From NCBI RefSeq assembly GCF_001022965.1, contig NZ_LECZ01000027.1, positions 868,001 through 932,000 of the forward strand: DNA of 64,000 nt, given 5' to 3'. The position numbers were made by a program, and so were the translations under genes. The notes under the pieces were generated by a model. That model ran no database searches. It worked only from the letters and a program-made list of their open reading frames with translations, and was not told the origin of the DNA. Below, piece after piece: positions 17,880-26,189 of this stretch (the first letter of the stretch is position 1; every line of letters begins with the position of its first letter). The DNA comes from Enterobacter genomosp. O (GTDB lineage Bacteria; Pseudomonadota; Gammaproteobacteria; Enterobacterales; Enterobacteriaceae).

Positions 17880-18686
17880 ATGAAATTTGTCTCTTTTAAT
17901 ATCAACGGCCTGCGTGCCCGCCCTCATCAGCTTGAAGCTATCGTTGAGCAACATCAGCCAGATGTGATCGGCCTGCAGGAGACCAAGGTTCACGACGACA
18001 TGTTCCCCCTCGAAGAGGTGGCGAAACTCGGTTACAACGTCTTTTATCACGGTCAGAAAGGACACTATGGCGTCGCGCTGCTCACCAAAGCGCCGCCGGT
18101 TTCCGTGCGTCGCGGCTTCCCCGGCGACGGTGAAGAAGCGCAGCGTCGCATCATCATGGCGGAAGTGCCTTCTGCGCTCGGGAATATCACGGTCATTAAC
18201 GGCTATTTCCCGCAGGGTGAGAGCCGTGACCACGAGACCAAATTCCCGGCCAAGGCGAAGTTTTATCAGGATCTGCAGGACTTCCTGACAACCGAGCTCA
18301 AAAAAGAGAATCCGGTGCTGATCATGGGCGACATGAATATTAGTCCGACGGATCTGGATATCGGTATTGGCGAAGAGAACCGCAAACGCTGGTTGCGTAC
18401 CGGCAAATGCTCCTTCCTGCCGGAAGAGCGCGAGTGGATGGAGCGCCTGCTGGGCTGGGGCCTGGTGGATACCTTCCGCAATGCCAACCCGGAAACGCAG
18501 GACCGCTTCTCGTGGTTTGACTACCGTTCAAAAGGCTTCGACGACAACCGCGGTCTGCGTATCGATCTCCTGCTGGCCAGCTCGCCGCTGGCGGAGCGCT
18601 GCATTGAAACCGGGATCGACTACGATATCCGCAGCATGGAAAAACCGTCTGACCACGCGCCGGTGTGGGCTAAATTCAAGCTGTAA
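17880..18686 (+). CDS. xthA: Exodeoxyribonuclease III
   Basis: XthA is the main apurinic/apyrimidinic endonuclease and 3' phosphatase/exonuclease of base-excision repair. The 268-residue protein begins MKFVSFNINGLRARPHQLEA with the metal-site Asn, then VIGLQETKV with the metal-binding Glu. It carries MGDMNISPTDLDIG with the catalytic Asp-Asn pair and ends with SDHAPVWA, holding the catalytic Asp-His. In E. coli it is RpoS-controlled. The following membrane gene starts 6 bp after its stop, suggesting co-transcription. Confidence 0.97.
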   Translation: MKFVSFNINGLRARPHQLEAIVEQHQPDVIGLQETKVHDDMFPLEEVAKLGYNVFYHGQKGHYGVALLTKAPPVSVRRGFPGDGEEAQRRIIMAEVPSALGNITVINGYFPQGESRDHETKFPAKAKFYQDLQDFLTTELKKENPVLIMGDMNISPTDLDIGIGEENRKRWLRTGKCSFLPEEREWMERLLGWGLVDTFRNANPETQDRFSWFDYRSKGFDDNRGLRIDLLLASSPLAERCIETGIDYDIRSMEKPSDHAPVWAKFKL

Positions 18687-18692
18687 TGACGC

Positions 18693-19376
18693 GTGAACAG
18701 TCGAAAAATCCTTTTCCTGTGCGCCCTTGTGGGCGCATTTATTCTGACGTTTGTCCTGCTTCCCCCGGGCACGCTCTCTCTGGAAGGGATTAAAACTCAC
18801 CAGCAGGCTTTACTCTCTCACGTCGACCGCGCGCCATTACAAAGCGCGCTGATCTTTTTTGCGCTCTATGTGCTGGTCTCCGCCCTGTCGATACCCGGCG
18901 CGGCGATCCTTACCCTGTTGGGCGGAGTACTGTTTACCCTGTGGGAAGGCACCGTGCTGGTCTCGTTTGCCTCGACGCTCGGGGCCACGCTTGCGATGCT
19001 GGCCAGCCGTTATTTGCTGCGGGACTGGGTGCAGCACCGGTTCGCCCAGCAGATGAAAACGGTAAACGCCGGCATGGCGCATGACGGGGCGGGCTATCTT
19101 TTTGCCCTGCGCCTGATGCCGCTGTTCCCGTTTTTTCTGGTGAATTTGCTGATGGGGCTGACCCGCATTACGGTGAGGTGCTACTGGTGGGTCAGCCAGG
19201 TCGCCATGCTGCCCGCCACGGTTGTCATTCTGAACGCCGGGCGGGAGCTGGGAAAAGTGGCATCGCTCCGCGATATTTTGTCGCCGGGCATGATATTCGC
19301 CTTTACACTACTGGGGTTATTACCGCTGGTCACTCGCCGGCTGTTTTCCCGCACCCCCTCTTCGTTAAAAAAGTGA
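18693..19376 (+). CDS. TVP38/TMEM64 family inner-membrane protein (YdjX/YdjZ type)
   Basis: This 227-residue protein has about five hydrophobic segments and the VTT/DedA-like signature LMPLFPFFLVNLLMGLT near residues 140-157. The E. coli locus has two such genes, ydjX and ydjZ, after xthA; only one is present here and I could not decide which it matches, so no symbol is given. Family members move or scramble lipids in some organisms, but bacterial function is not settled. The start is a GTG 6 bp after xthA. ynjB follows 6 bp after its stop, so xthA, this gene and ynjBCD may form one transcription unit. Confidence 0.85.
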   Translation: MNSRKILFLCALVGAFILTFVLLPPGTLSLEGIKTHQQALLSHVDRAPLQSALIFFALYVLVSALSIPGAAILTLLGGVLFTLWEGTVLVSFASTLGATLAMLASRYLLRDWVQHRFAQQMKTVNAGMAHDGAGYLFALRLMPLFPFFLVNLLMGLTRITVRCYWWVSQVAMLPATVVILNAGRELGKVASLRDILSPGMIFAFTLLGLLPLVTRRLFSRTPSSLKK

Positions 19377-19382
19377 GGCATT

Positions 19383-20552
19383 ATGCGCCGTGTGCGTTTT
19401 TGCGCGTTTCTGACCGGTCTGCTGCTGGCAGCCCCCCTCTGTGCCGCCGACGGCTGGCAGGCTATCCAACAGCAGGCTAAAGGCCAGACCATCTGGTTTA
19501 ACGCCTGGGGCGGCGATCCGGCGGTCAACCGCTATCTGGAGTGGGTCAGCGGTGAGATGCAAACCCACTACGCCATTACCCTCAAAATCGTCCCGCTGGC
19601 GGACGCTGCCGATGCGGTAAAACGGATCCAGACGGAGGCCGCCGCAGGGCGTAAGGCGAACGGCTCAGTCGACCTGCTTTGGGTCAACGGGGAAAACTTC
19701 CGCACGTTAAAAGAGGCGAACCTGCTGCAGGCCGGATGGGCGCAGACGCTGCCAAACTGGCGCTATGTCGATACCCGCAAACCCGTAGCGGAAGATTTTG
19801 CTATTCCCACCGACGGGGCGGAATCGCCGTGGGGCGGCGCGCAGCTGACCTTTATCGCCCGCAAAGCCAGCATGCCGACGCCGCCGGAGGATCCTCAGGC
19901 GCTGCTGGCTTACGCGCAGCAGCACCCTGGCAAGGTCAGCTATCCTCGCCCACCCGATTTTACCGGCACGGCATTTCTCGAGCAGCTGCTTCTGACGCTC
20001 ACTAAGCACCCGCAGGCGCTGCAAAAGGCACCCGATAACACCTTTTCCGAGGTGACGGCACCGCTCTGGGATTACCTGGACAAACTCCACCCGCTGCTGT
20101 GGCGAGAAGGAAAAGACTTTCCCCCATCACCCGCGCGTATGGATGCCCTGCTTACCAGCGGCAGTCTGAACCTGTCGCTGACCTTTAACCCGGCGCATGC
20201 ACAGCAAAAAGTCGCTCGCGGCGAACTGCCCGCCGACAGCTACAGCTTTGGTTTCCACGGCGGAACGATTGGCAACGTCCATTTTGTGACGATTCCGGCG
20301 AATGCCAGCGCGAGCGCAGGCGCAAAGGTGGTCGCCAATTTCCTGCTTTCACCGCAGGCGCAGATCCGCAAAGCCGACCCGGCCGTATGGGGAGACCCGA
20401 GCGTGCTGGATGCCAGCACATTGCCCGAAGATGAAGCAAAACAGCTGATGGCCCATACGCCACAGGGGCTGCCGAAGGTACTTGCAGAACCGCAGTCCGC
20501 CTGGGTAAACGCGCTGGAGCAGGAATGGCTTCGTCGTTACGGAACCCGCTAA
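19383..20552 (+). CDS. ynjB: Periplasmic binding protein YnjB of an ABC importer
   Basis: YnjB is the predicted solute-binding component of the YnjBCD ABC transporter; its ligand is unknown. The 389-residue precursor has a signal peptide ending LCA-A near residue 22 and an extracellular solute-binding fold with TIWFNAWGGDPAVNRYLEWV at the mature N-terminus. The family is related to thiamine and spermidine/iron binders. The last 28 bp overlap ynjC, so the two are translationally coupled. Confidence 0.93.
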   Translation: MRRVRFCAFLTGLLLAAPLCAADGWQAIQQQAKGQTIWFNAWGGDPAVNRYLEWVSGEMQTHYAITLKIVPLADAADAVKRIQTEAAAGRKANGSVDLLWVNGENFRTLKEANLLQAGWAQTLPNWRYVDTRKPVAEDFAIPTDGAESPWGGAQLTFIARKASMPTPPEDPQALLAYAQQHPGKVSYPRPPDFTGTAFLEQLLLTLTKHPQALQKAPDNTFSEVTAPLWDYLDKLHPLLWREGKDFPPSPARMDALLTSGSLNLSLTFNPAHAQQKVARGELPADSYSFGFHGGTIGNVHFVTIPANASASAGAKVVANFLLSPQAQIRKADPAVWGDPSVLDASTLPEDEAKQLMAHTPQGLPKVLAEPQSAWVNALEQEWLRRYGTR

Positions 20553-22054
20553 GCGGGCTTGTCTGGCTGGCGATGGCGGTTATCTATCTGCCAATCCTGC
20601 CCGCCGGTGCCATGCTGCTAGCACCCGCGTTTTCCGTGACAAACTGGCAGCTGCTGATCAACGACCCGCAACTGCCTCAGGCAACCGTCGCCACGCTGGT
20701 ATCCACGCTCATCGCCACGCTGGGTGCCTTGCTGATTGCCCTTCTTCTCGTCAGCCTTTTCTGGCCCGGCAAGCGCTGGCGACGCCTCACCACGCGCCTG
20801 CCGTGGCTGCTGGCAATCCCCCACGTGGCGTTCGCCACCAGCGCGTTACTGCTGTTTGCCGAGGGCGGTCTGTTTTATCAGATTTGTACCGTCTGTACGG
20901 CTCCGTTTGACCGCTACGGCGTCGGGCTGGGCGTGACGCTTGCCGTCAAAGAGAGCGCGTTTGTGCTGTGGGCGATTTACGCCGTGCTGCCGGAAAAACG
21001 GCTCGCGCAGCAAAAGATCGTCCTGCAGACCTTCGGTTACGGACGGTTTCAGGTGCTTAACTGGCTGATCCTTCCGGCGATCGCCCCTGTCCTCGGGGCG
21101 GTGATGCTGGCGGTACTGGCGTGGTCGCTGTCGGTCGTGGATGTAGCGATCGTTCTCGGCCCCGGAAACCCGCCTACCCTTGCCGTGCTTGCCTGGCAGT
21201 GGCTGAGCCAGGGCGACGCGCAGCAGCAGGCAAAAGGGACGCTGCTGTGCCTGCTTCTCCTTTTGCTGCTGGCCGCGCTGGCCGCGCTGGGGTACGGCCT
21301 GTGGAAGGCATGGCGCCGAACGGTTCCGGACCTAACCGGGACGCGCCGCAGGTCTCAGCGCATTCTGCCTGAACGTGTACTCAGCGGCTTTCTGCCCGCG
21401 TGCGGCGTCGCGTGCGCCGCGGTGCTGGTGCTGCTGGCACAGCGGGACGACGTGGGGCCCGTGGCGACCAGCCTTTCCTTCGGCCTGCTGTCAAGCCTCA
21501 TCGCCCTGGTCGTCTGCTTTCTCTGGCTGGAGTGGGGGCCGCAGCGCGGCGCGGCGTGGGTGTGGCTGCCGCTCGCCCTTCCGGCACTGCCGCTCGTCAC
21601 CGGACAGTACGCGATGGCGTTGCGTCTGGGACTCGACGGGCACTACGCCGCCGTGCTCTGGAGCCATCTGCTGTGGGTGCTACCGTGGATGCTGCTGGTG
21701 CTGCAGCCCGCCTGGCGCCGGATCGATCCCCGGCTTATCCTTACCGCCAGAACGCTCGGCTGGCGGCGGGCAAAAATCTTCTGCCTGCTGAAATGTCCCC
21801 TGCTGCTGCGCCCAGCGCTGCTGGCCTTTGCCATCGGTTTTTCCGTCAGCATGGCGCAATATATGCCGACGCTGTGGCTGGGCGCGGGGCGTTTCGCCAC
21901 GCTGACCACCGAGACCGTCGCGCTCAGCAGCGGGGGCAGTATCCCGGTTCTGGCTAACCGGGCGCTGGGGTTACTGCTGGTCACGGGCGCGGTGTTTGGC
22001 CTTGCCGCACTGCTATCACGGCTCGCGGGCCGCTACCGAAAAGGATTACGTTAA
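20525..22054 (+). CDS. ynjC: ABC transporter permease YnjC (double-domain)
   Basis: YnjC is an inner-membrane permease of 509 residues with two fused six-helix halves. Each half has a cytoplasmic EAA-like loop (around LNWLILPAIAPVLGAV and around RAKIFCLLKCPLLLRPALL) that contacts the ATPase. This fused layout resembles ThiP and FbpB. It overlaps ynjB by 28 bp and shares one base with ynjD (TAATG), so the three components are made in step. Substrate unknown. Confidence 0.93.
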   Translation: MASSLRNPLSGLVWLAMAVIYLPILPAGAMLLAPAFSVTNWQLLINDPQLPQATVATLVSTLIATLGALLIALLLVSLFWPGKRWRRLTTRLPWLLAIPHVAFATSALLLFAEGGLFYQICTVCTAPFDRYGVGLGVTLAVKESAFVLWAIYAVLPEKRLAQQKIVLQTFGYGRFQVLNWLILPAIAPVLGAVMLAVLAWSLSVVDVAIVLGPGNPPTLAVLAWQWLSQGDAQQQAKGTLLCLLLLLLLAALAALGYGLWKAWRRTVPDLTGTRRRSQRILPERVLSGFLPACGVACAAVLVLLAQRDDVGPVATSLSFGLLSSLIALVVCFLWLEWGPQRGAAWVWLPLALPALPLVTGQYAMALRLGLDGHYAAVLWSHLLWVLPWMLLVLQPAWRRIDPRLILTARTLGWRRAKIFCLLKCPLLLRPALLAFAIGFSVSMAQYMPTLWLGAGRFATLTTETVALSSGGSIPVLANRALGLLLVTGAVFGLAALLSRLAGRYRKGLR

Positions 22055-22674
22055 TGCTGAAGGTAAACCACCTCACCATCGAACCGCTTTTCCGCGAGGT
22101 CAATTTTTGCGTTCCTCGCGGGGAGATTGTCACCCTGATGGGCCCCTCCGGCAGCGGGAAATCAACCCTTTTTGCCTGGATGGTCGGCGCGCTGTCGGAC
22201 GATTTTCAGGCCCAGGGCGAACTGTGGCTCGACGCGCGCCGCTGCGATGGCCTTCCCGTGGAGTCTCGCGGGGTGGGCATTCTCTTTCAGGACGCGCTGC
22301 TATTTGACCCTTTCAGCGTCGGGCAAAACTTGCTGCTGGCGTTGCCTGAGCGGATCGTCGGGCGCGCGCGTCGGGAAGCGGTCGAGCAGGCGCTGGAATC
22401 CGCCGGGCTTGGCGACCGTTATGCCAGCGATCCGGCCACCCTCTCCGGCGGGGAACGCGCCCGGGTCAGCCTGCTGCGTGCTCTGCTCGCTGAGCCGCAG
22501 GCGCTGCTGCTGGATGAGCCGTTCAGCCGCCTTGATAAAACGTTACGGGCGTCATTCCGGGCATGGGTATTTGACGCCGTCCGCGCGCGCGATATTCCGG
22601 TGGTGCTGGTCACGCACGATGAGGACGATATTCCGCCGGGCGGCGAGCTGATTGAGATTTCTCGCTGGCAATAA
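22054..22674 (+). CDS. ynjD: ABC transporter ATPase YnjD
   Basis: YnjD powers the YnjBCD importer. The 206-residue protein has Walker A (GPSGSGKST, about residues 31-39), the Q-loop in ILFQDALLF, the signature LSGGERARVSLLRA, Walker B ALLLDEPFSRLD and the switch His in LVTHDEDD. It lacks the C-terminal regulatory domain of longer MalK-type ATPases, which is normal for this family. Its start codon uses the final A of the ynjC stop. Confidence 0.95.
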   Translation: MLKVNHLTIEPLFREVNFCVPRGEIVTLMGPSGSGKSTLFAWMVGALSDDFQAQGELWLDARRCDGLPVESRGVGILFQDALLFDPFSVGQNLLLALPERIVGRARREAVEQALESAGLGDRYASDPATLSGGERARVSLLRALLAEPQALLLDEPFSRLDKTLRASFRAWVFDAVRARDIPVVLVTHDEDDIPPGGELIEISRWQ

Positions 22675-22747
22675 TGTGCTAACGCAATGTTTTCCGTTTC
22701 GGGAGAGACGACAATGCCCCCCTCTTTAATTGACGTCAGGTTATTCG

Positions 22748-24055
22748 ATGAAACGTGTTTCTCAACTGACCGCGCTGGCCCTGCTCTGCGGCCTCGCTTC
22801 TTTTTCCTCTCTGGCGGCTGATATGCCCAACGCGATGACGCTGTCTCAGCTTCAGGCACAGCACGGCACGCCCGTCGACACCCGCGCCAGCGCGTTCTAT
22901 AACGGCTGGCCGCAAACGCTCAGCGGCCCCTCCGGGCATGAACCTGCCGCGCTCAACCTGGCAGCCGCCTGGCTGGACGCGATGAGCGACGAGCAGATTG
23001 CGCTGTGGGCCAAACAGCATCAGCTCACGCCTGCGACGGCCATCGCGCTGTACGGTGACGAGCGCGATAACCAGGCGGTGAAAACCCGTCTGGAGAAAGC
23101 CGGATTCCAGCATGTTTCGCTTCTGAGCGATGCCCTGCAGACGCCCGACCGCCTTCAGCGCCTGCCTCATTTTGAACAGCTCGTCTACCCGCAGTGGATC
23201 CACCGGCTCCAGCAGGGTAAACCCGTGACCGCCGCGCCGGCGGGCGACTGGAAAGTGATTGAGGCCGCCTGGGGCGCACCGAAGTTTTTCCTGCTGAGTC
23301 ATATTCCCGGCGCGGGCTACATCGACACCAACGAGGTGGAAAGCGAGCCGCTGTGGAATAAAGTCTCCGACGACAAGCTGAAAGCGATGCTGGCGAAGCA
23401 CGGAATCCGTCACGACACCACCGTCATCTTGTATGGCCGTGACGTTTACGCCGCCGCACGCGTGGCGCAGATTATGCTGTATGCGGGCGTGAAGGATGTG
23501 CGCATTCTTGATGGCGGCTGGAAGGCGTGGTCGGATGCAGGCCTGCCGGTTGAGCGCGGTACGCCCGCGAAAGTCACGCCAGCCCCTGATTTTGGCGCAC
23601 CGATCCCCGGTCAGCCGCAGCTGATGGTCGATATGGAGCAGGCGCGCGGGATGCTGCACCGCCAGGATGCCTCCCTGGTCAGCATTCGCTCGTGGCCAGA
23701 GTTCATCGGCGAAACCAGCGGCTACAGCTACATCAAGCCAAAAGGTGAAATTGCCGGTGCCCGCTGGGGCCACGCAGGCAGCGATGCCACCCACATGGAG
23801 GACTTCCATAACCCGGATGGCACCATGCGCAGCGCTGACGATATTGCCGCCATGTGGAAGCGCTGGAATATTCTGCCGGAGCAGCACGTCGCGTTTTACT
23901 GCGGCACCGGCTGGCGTGCGTCCGAAACCTTTATGTACGCCCGGGCAATGGGCTGGAAGAACGTCGCCGTTTATGACGGCGGCTGGTACGAGTGGAGTAG
24001 CCACCCGCAGAACCCGGTCTCCACCGGCGAGCGCGGGCCCGAAAGCGCCCTCTAA
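22748..24055 (+). CDS. ynjE: Thiosulfate sulfurtransferase YnjE
   Basis: YnjE is a periplasmic sulfurtransferase built from three rhodanese-like domains, of which only the last carries an active loop. The 435-residue precursor has a signal peptide ending SLAA near residue 23. The catalytic Cys lies in FYCGTGWRASE about 50 residues from the C-terminus. The ATG at 22748 matches the E. coli start; a codon 18 bp upstream has no ribosome-binding site. It ends with a 4-bp overlap with the convergent ynjF. Confidence 0.95.
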   Translation: MKRVSQLTALALLCGLASFSSLAADMPNAMTLSQLQAQHGTPVDTRASAFYNGWPQTLSGPSGHEPAALNLAAAWLDAMSDEQIALWAKQHQLTPATAIALYGDERDNQAVKTRLEKAGFQHVSLLSDALQTPDRLQRLPHFEQLVYPQWIHRLQQGKPVTAAPAGDWKVIEAAWGAPKFFLLSHIPGAGYIDTNEVESEPLWNKVSDDKLKAMLAKHGIRHDTTVILYGRDVYAAARVAQIMLYAGVKDVRILDGGWKAWSDAGLPVERGTPAKVTPAPDFGAPIPGQPQLMVDMEQARGMLHRQDASLVSIRSWPEFIGETSGYSYIKPKGEIAGARWGHAGSDATHMEDFHNPDGTMRSADDIAAMWKRWNILPEQHVAFYCGTGWRASETFMYARAMGWKNVAVYDGGWYEWSSHPQNPVSTGERGPESAL

Positions 24056-24669
24056 GCGTGACGTGACTTCAGCGTCACATAGCCGCTCCAGATGCGCGTT
24101 GTGGTGGTCAGCCAGCACAGCGCGCCAAAGACCCACGCAAATAGCGCAAAGTGCGCCGGAAACAGGCAGCACAGCACAAACAGCGCGATGGTCTCCGTCC
24201 CTTCCGTTAACCCACCGATGTAATAAAACGACTTGTGCGCATAGCCGGGGTTGTCGATGTCATGCTTCGCGGCCAGCGCCGCAAACGCCAGAAAGCTGCT
24301 GCCGGTGCCGATAAACGCAAACAGCAGCCAGGCGGCAGGCAGCGCATTCTCAACCGGTGCAGCCAGCGCAAAGCCAAACGGCACCAGGGCGTAGAACAGA
24401 AAATCGAGGGCGATATCGAGAAATCCCCCCGCATCCGTCAGCCCTCTCCGGCGCGCCAGCGCGCCGTCCAGACCATCCAGCAAGCGGTTAAGCACGATGG
24501 CGACAAGCGCGCCCGGGTACCAGCCGAGGGCCAGAAACGGCAGCGCCAGCACGCCAACGGCAAACCCGGTCAGGGTTAATCCGTCGGGCGTAATGCCCGG
24601 CCTATCCAGCACGGACACCAGACGATTCAGAGCCGGTTTTATCCGCGGGTGCAGGTGGCGATCAAGCAT
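24052..24669 (-). CDS. ynjF: CDP-alcohol phosphatidyltransferase family protein YnjF
   Basis: YnjF is a 205-residue integral membrane protein of the CDP-alcohol phosphatidyltransferase family. The catalytic signature DG-xx-AR-x8-G-xxx-D-xxx-D is intact within DGLDGALARRRGLTDAGG and the following FLDIALDF, near residues 61-86. Its lipid substrate is unknown. The ATG at 24669 overlaps the end of ynjA by 8 bp, so the two form an operon here, an arrangement that differs from E. coli, where ynjA lies upstream of ynjB. Confidence 0.92.
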   Translation of the reverse strand: MLDRHLHPRIKPALNRLVSVLDRPGITPDGLTLTGFAVGVLALPFLALGWYPGALVAIVLNRLLDGLDGALARRRGLTDAGGFLDIALDFLFYALVPFGFALAAPVENALPAAWLLFAFIGTGSSFLAFAALAAKHDIDNPGYAHKSFYYIGGLTEGTETIALFVLCCLFPAHFALFAWVFGALCWLTTTTRIWSGYVTLKSRHA

Positions 24670-25231
24670 GGGGAGTCTCTTTAAACGTGGCGCACAGGCC
24701 CTGAGCGGGAATGTCCAGGGCGGCGTTAAAGCGGGCCGAGAGATTCTGAAACGCAATGAGCGCCGTCATCTCGGTGATGGCATCATCCGTGAAGTGGCGT
24801 TTCAGCGCCGTTCTGATTGCCTCATCCGCCCGGGGCGGCGTGGCGGTCACCGCCTCGGCGTAGGCCAGCGCCGCGCGCTCTTGCTCGGTGAATAAGGCCG
24901 AATCATGCCAGTTCCCCACCGCCTGAACTTTATCCAGCGCACCGCAGCGCTCGGCCAGCCGCAGGCTGTTGGCATCAATACAAAACGCGCAGTGACAGAG
25001 TTGCGACACTCGCGTCATGAGGAGTGAACGCAGCACGGGCGTCAGGCGCGCACGGCGACGCTCCAGAAACCCGACAAACAGCGCCACCAGCCAGAAAAGA
25101 CGCGGCATGCGCCCCCACCAGCGCGTGGGGTTAAGCACGGTGCCAAAGTGTTTTTTCTGCATGGCGGCAATCGGTTTTAAACTCGCCGGAAGGGCTGGTA
25201 TGGGCTCGACCCAGGTGGACGTCTCTTTCAC
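24662..25231 (-). CDS. ynjA: AhpD-like / carboxymuconolactone decarboxylase family protein YnjA
   Basis: YnjA is a 189-residue AhpD-fold protein. It has a CxxC pair (CAFC, in QLCHCAFCIDANS) but the usual following His is replaced, so peroxidase-type activity is uncertain. The segment NPTRWWGRMP and the C-terminal LQNLSARFNAA/IPAQGLC pattern match the E. coli family. The GTG at 25231 was chosen because AGGAG lies 6 bp upstream; a TTG extension at 25261 lacks one. It precedes and overlaps ynjF by 8 bp. Confidence 0.85.
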   Translation of the reverse strand: MKETSTWVEPIPALPASLKPIAAMQKKHFGTVLNPTRWWGRMPRLFWLVALFVGFLERRRARLTPVLRSLLMTRVSQLCHCAFCIDANSLRLAERCGALDKVQAVGNWHDSALFTEQERAALAYAEAVTATPPRADEAIRTALKRHFTDDAITEMTALIAFQNLSARFNAALDIPAQGLCATFKETPHA

Positions 25232-25306
25232 CGGATTCTCCTGATGGCTGGACTCTGACAAAGGGCACGATAATATGGTGTTTTACGTTATCAAGTATTG
25301 ACGCCC

Positions 25307-25723
25307 ATGCTAAAAACAATCGATGTCGTTGCGGCCATCATCGAAAAAGACGACAAAATTTTACTGGCGCAGCGCCCTGCCCACGCTGACCAACCCGGAA
25401 TGTGGGAATTCGCAGGCGGAAAAGTGGAAGCCGGGGAGACGCAGCCTGAGGCGCTTGTTCGCGAACTGTGGGAAGAACTCGGCATTAGGGCGCAGCCGGG
25501 GCAGTACGTGGCAAGCCACCAGCGGGAAGTCTCGCAGCGGATAATCAACCTGCATGCCTGGCACGTGCCCGCTTTTAGCGGCGAGCTCGCGGCGCACTAC
25601 CACAGCGCGCTGGTGTGGTGTACGCCTGAAGACGCGTTCGGCTACGCCTTAGCCCCCGCGGATATTCCGCTGCTGGAAGCGTTTATGGTTTTACGCGGCG
25701 CCAGACCAGCGGGTTCGTGCTGA
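25307..25723 (+). CDS. nudG: Nudix hydrolase NudG (CTP pyrophosphohydrolase)
   Basis: NudG hydrolyses pyrimidine nucleotides such as CTP, 5-hydroxy-CTP and damaged dNTPs, cleaning the nucleotide pool. The 138-residue protein has a complete Nudix box, beginning GGKVEAGETQPEALVREL at about residue 36 and ending WEELGI. It starts MLKTIDVVAAIIEKDDK and ends with the LLEAFMVLRGARPAG helix seen in E. coli. A TTG nine bases upstream of the chosen ATG is less likely. The 3' end overlaps the convergent ynjH by 41 bp. Confidence 0.94.
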   Translation: MLKTIDVVAAIIEKDDKILLAQRPAHADQPGMWEFAGGKVEAGETQPEALVRELWEELGIRAQPGQYVASHQREVSQRIINLHAWHVPAFSGELAAHYHSALVWCTPEDAFGYALAPADIPLLEAFMVLRGARPAGSC

Positions 25724-25961
25724 TGGCGCGCTCGTCGCGCTGGCACTGCAGCAGAATGCCGTCCGCTTTCACAACGGCCCCTTCCGAGTAGTTCTGATTC
25801 TGATAGATGCAGCACTGATTGCAGGGTTGCACCGTTTGATTCTGGCCGCTGGAGCTAAAAACCTCCGGCGGTACGCTCACTTCTACATCCGGGCGAATGC
25901 GGTCAGCCTGCGCGCCTGCGGTCAACATTAAGCATAGCGCGGTGAGTACATAACGGTTCAT
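25683..25961 (-). CDS. ynjH: Small secreted protein YnjH (DUF1496)
   Basis: YnjH is a 92-residue protein with a signal peptide ending AQA-D near residue 20 and a mature domain with Cys in CNQCCIYQNQNYSEGAV and LLQCQRDER, which could form disulfides in the periplasm. Function unknown. The ATG at 25961 has AGGAAG 8 bp upstream; a GTG at 25967 lies too close to it. The last 41 bp are antisense to nudG, so both proteins use the same DNA at their C-termini. Confidence 0.9.
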   Translation of the reverse strand: MNRYVLTALCLMLTAGAQADRIRPDVEVSVPPEVFSSSGQNQTVQPCNQCCIYQNQNYSEGAVVKADGILLQCQRDERAISTNPLVWRRVKP

Positions 25962-26189
25962 AGACACATCTTCCTGTTGTTCCTTGATAATGACTATAAC
26001 GGTAAACCCGAGCGGAACCTTTAATTTATCTTTTCATCGCTTTTAGTTATGACCCGGCCTGGGTCATTAATTTCCCTTTCGGCATGAATTTCTGCTTGCT
26101 TCACAAAGCGGTGCGGGTGATATAGTCAAAAAAACAACACAAATCGCATAAGCAATATACATAAATGACTATAAGAGGTTCTTATATCT

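Noticed and set aside
22736..24172. 478-codon open frame antisense to ynjE
   Set aside because: GC-rich shadow frame; the plus-strand frame is clearly the real sulfurtransferase.
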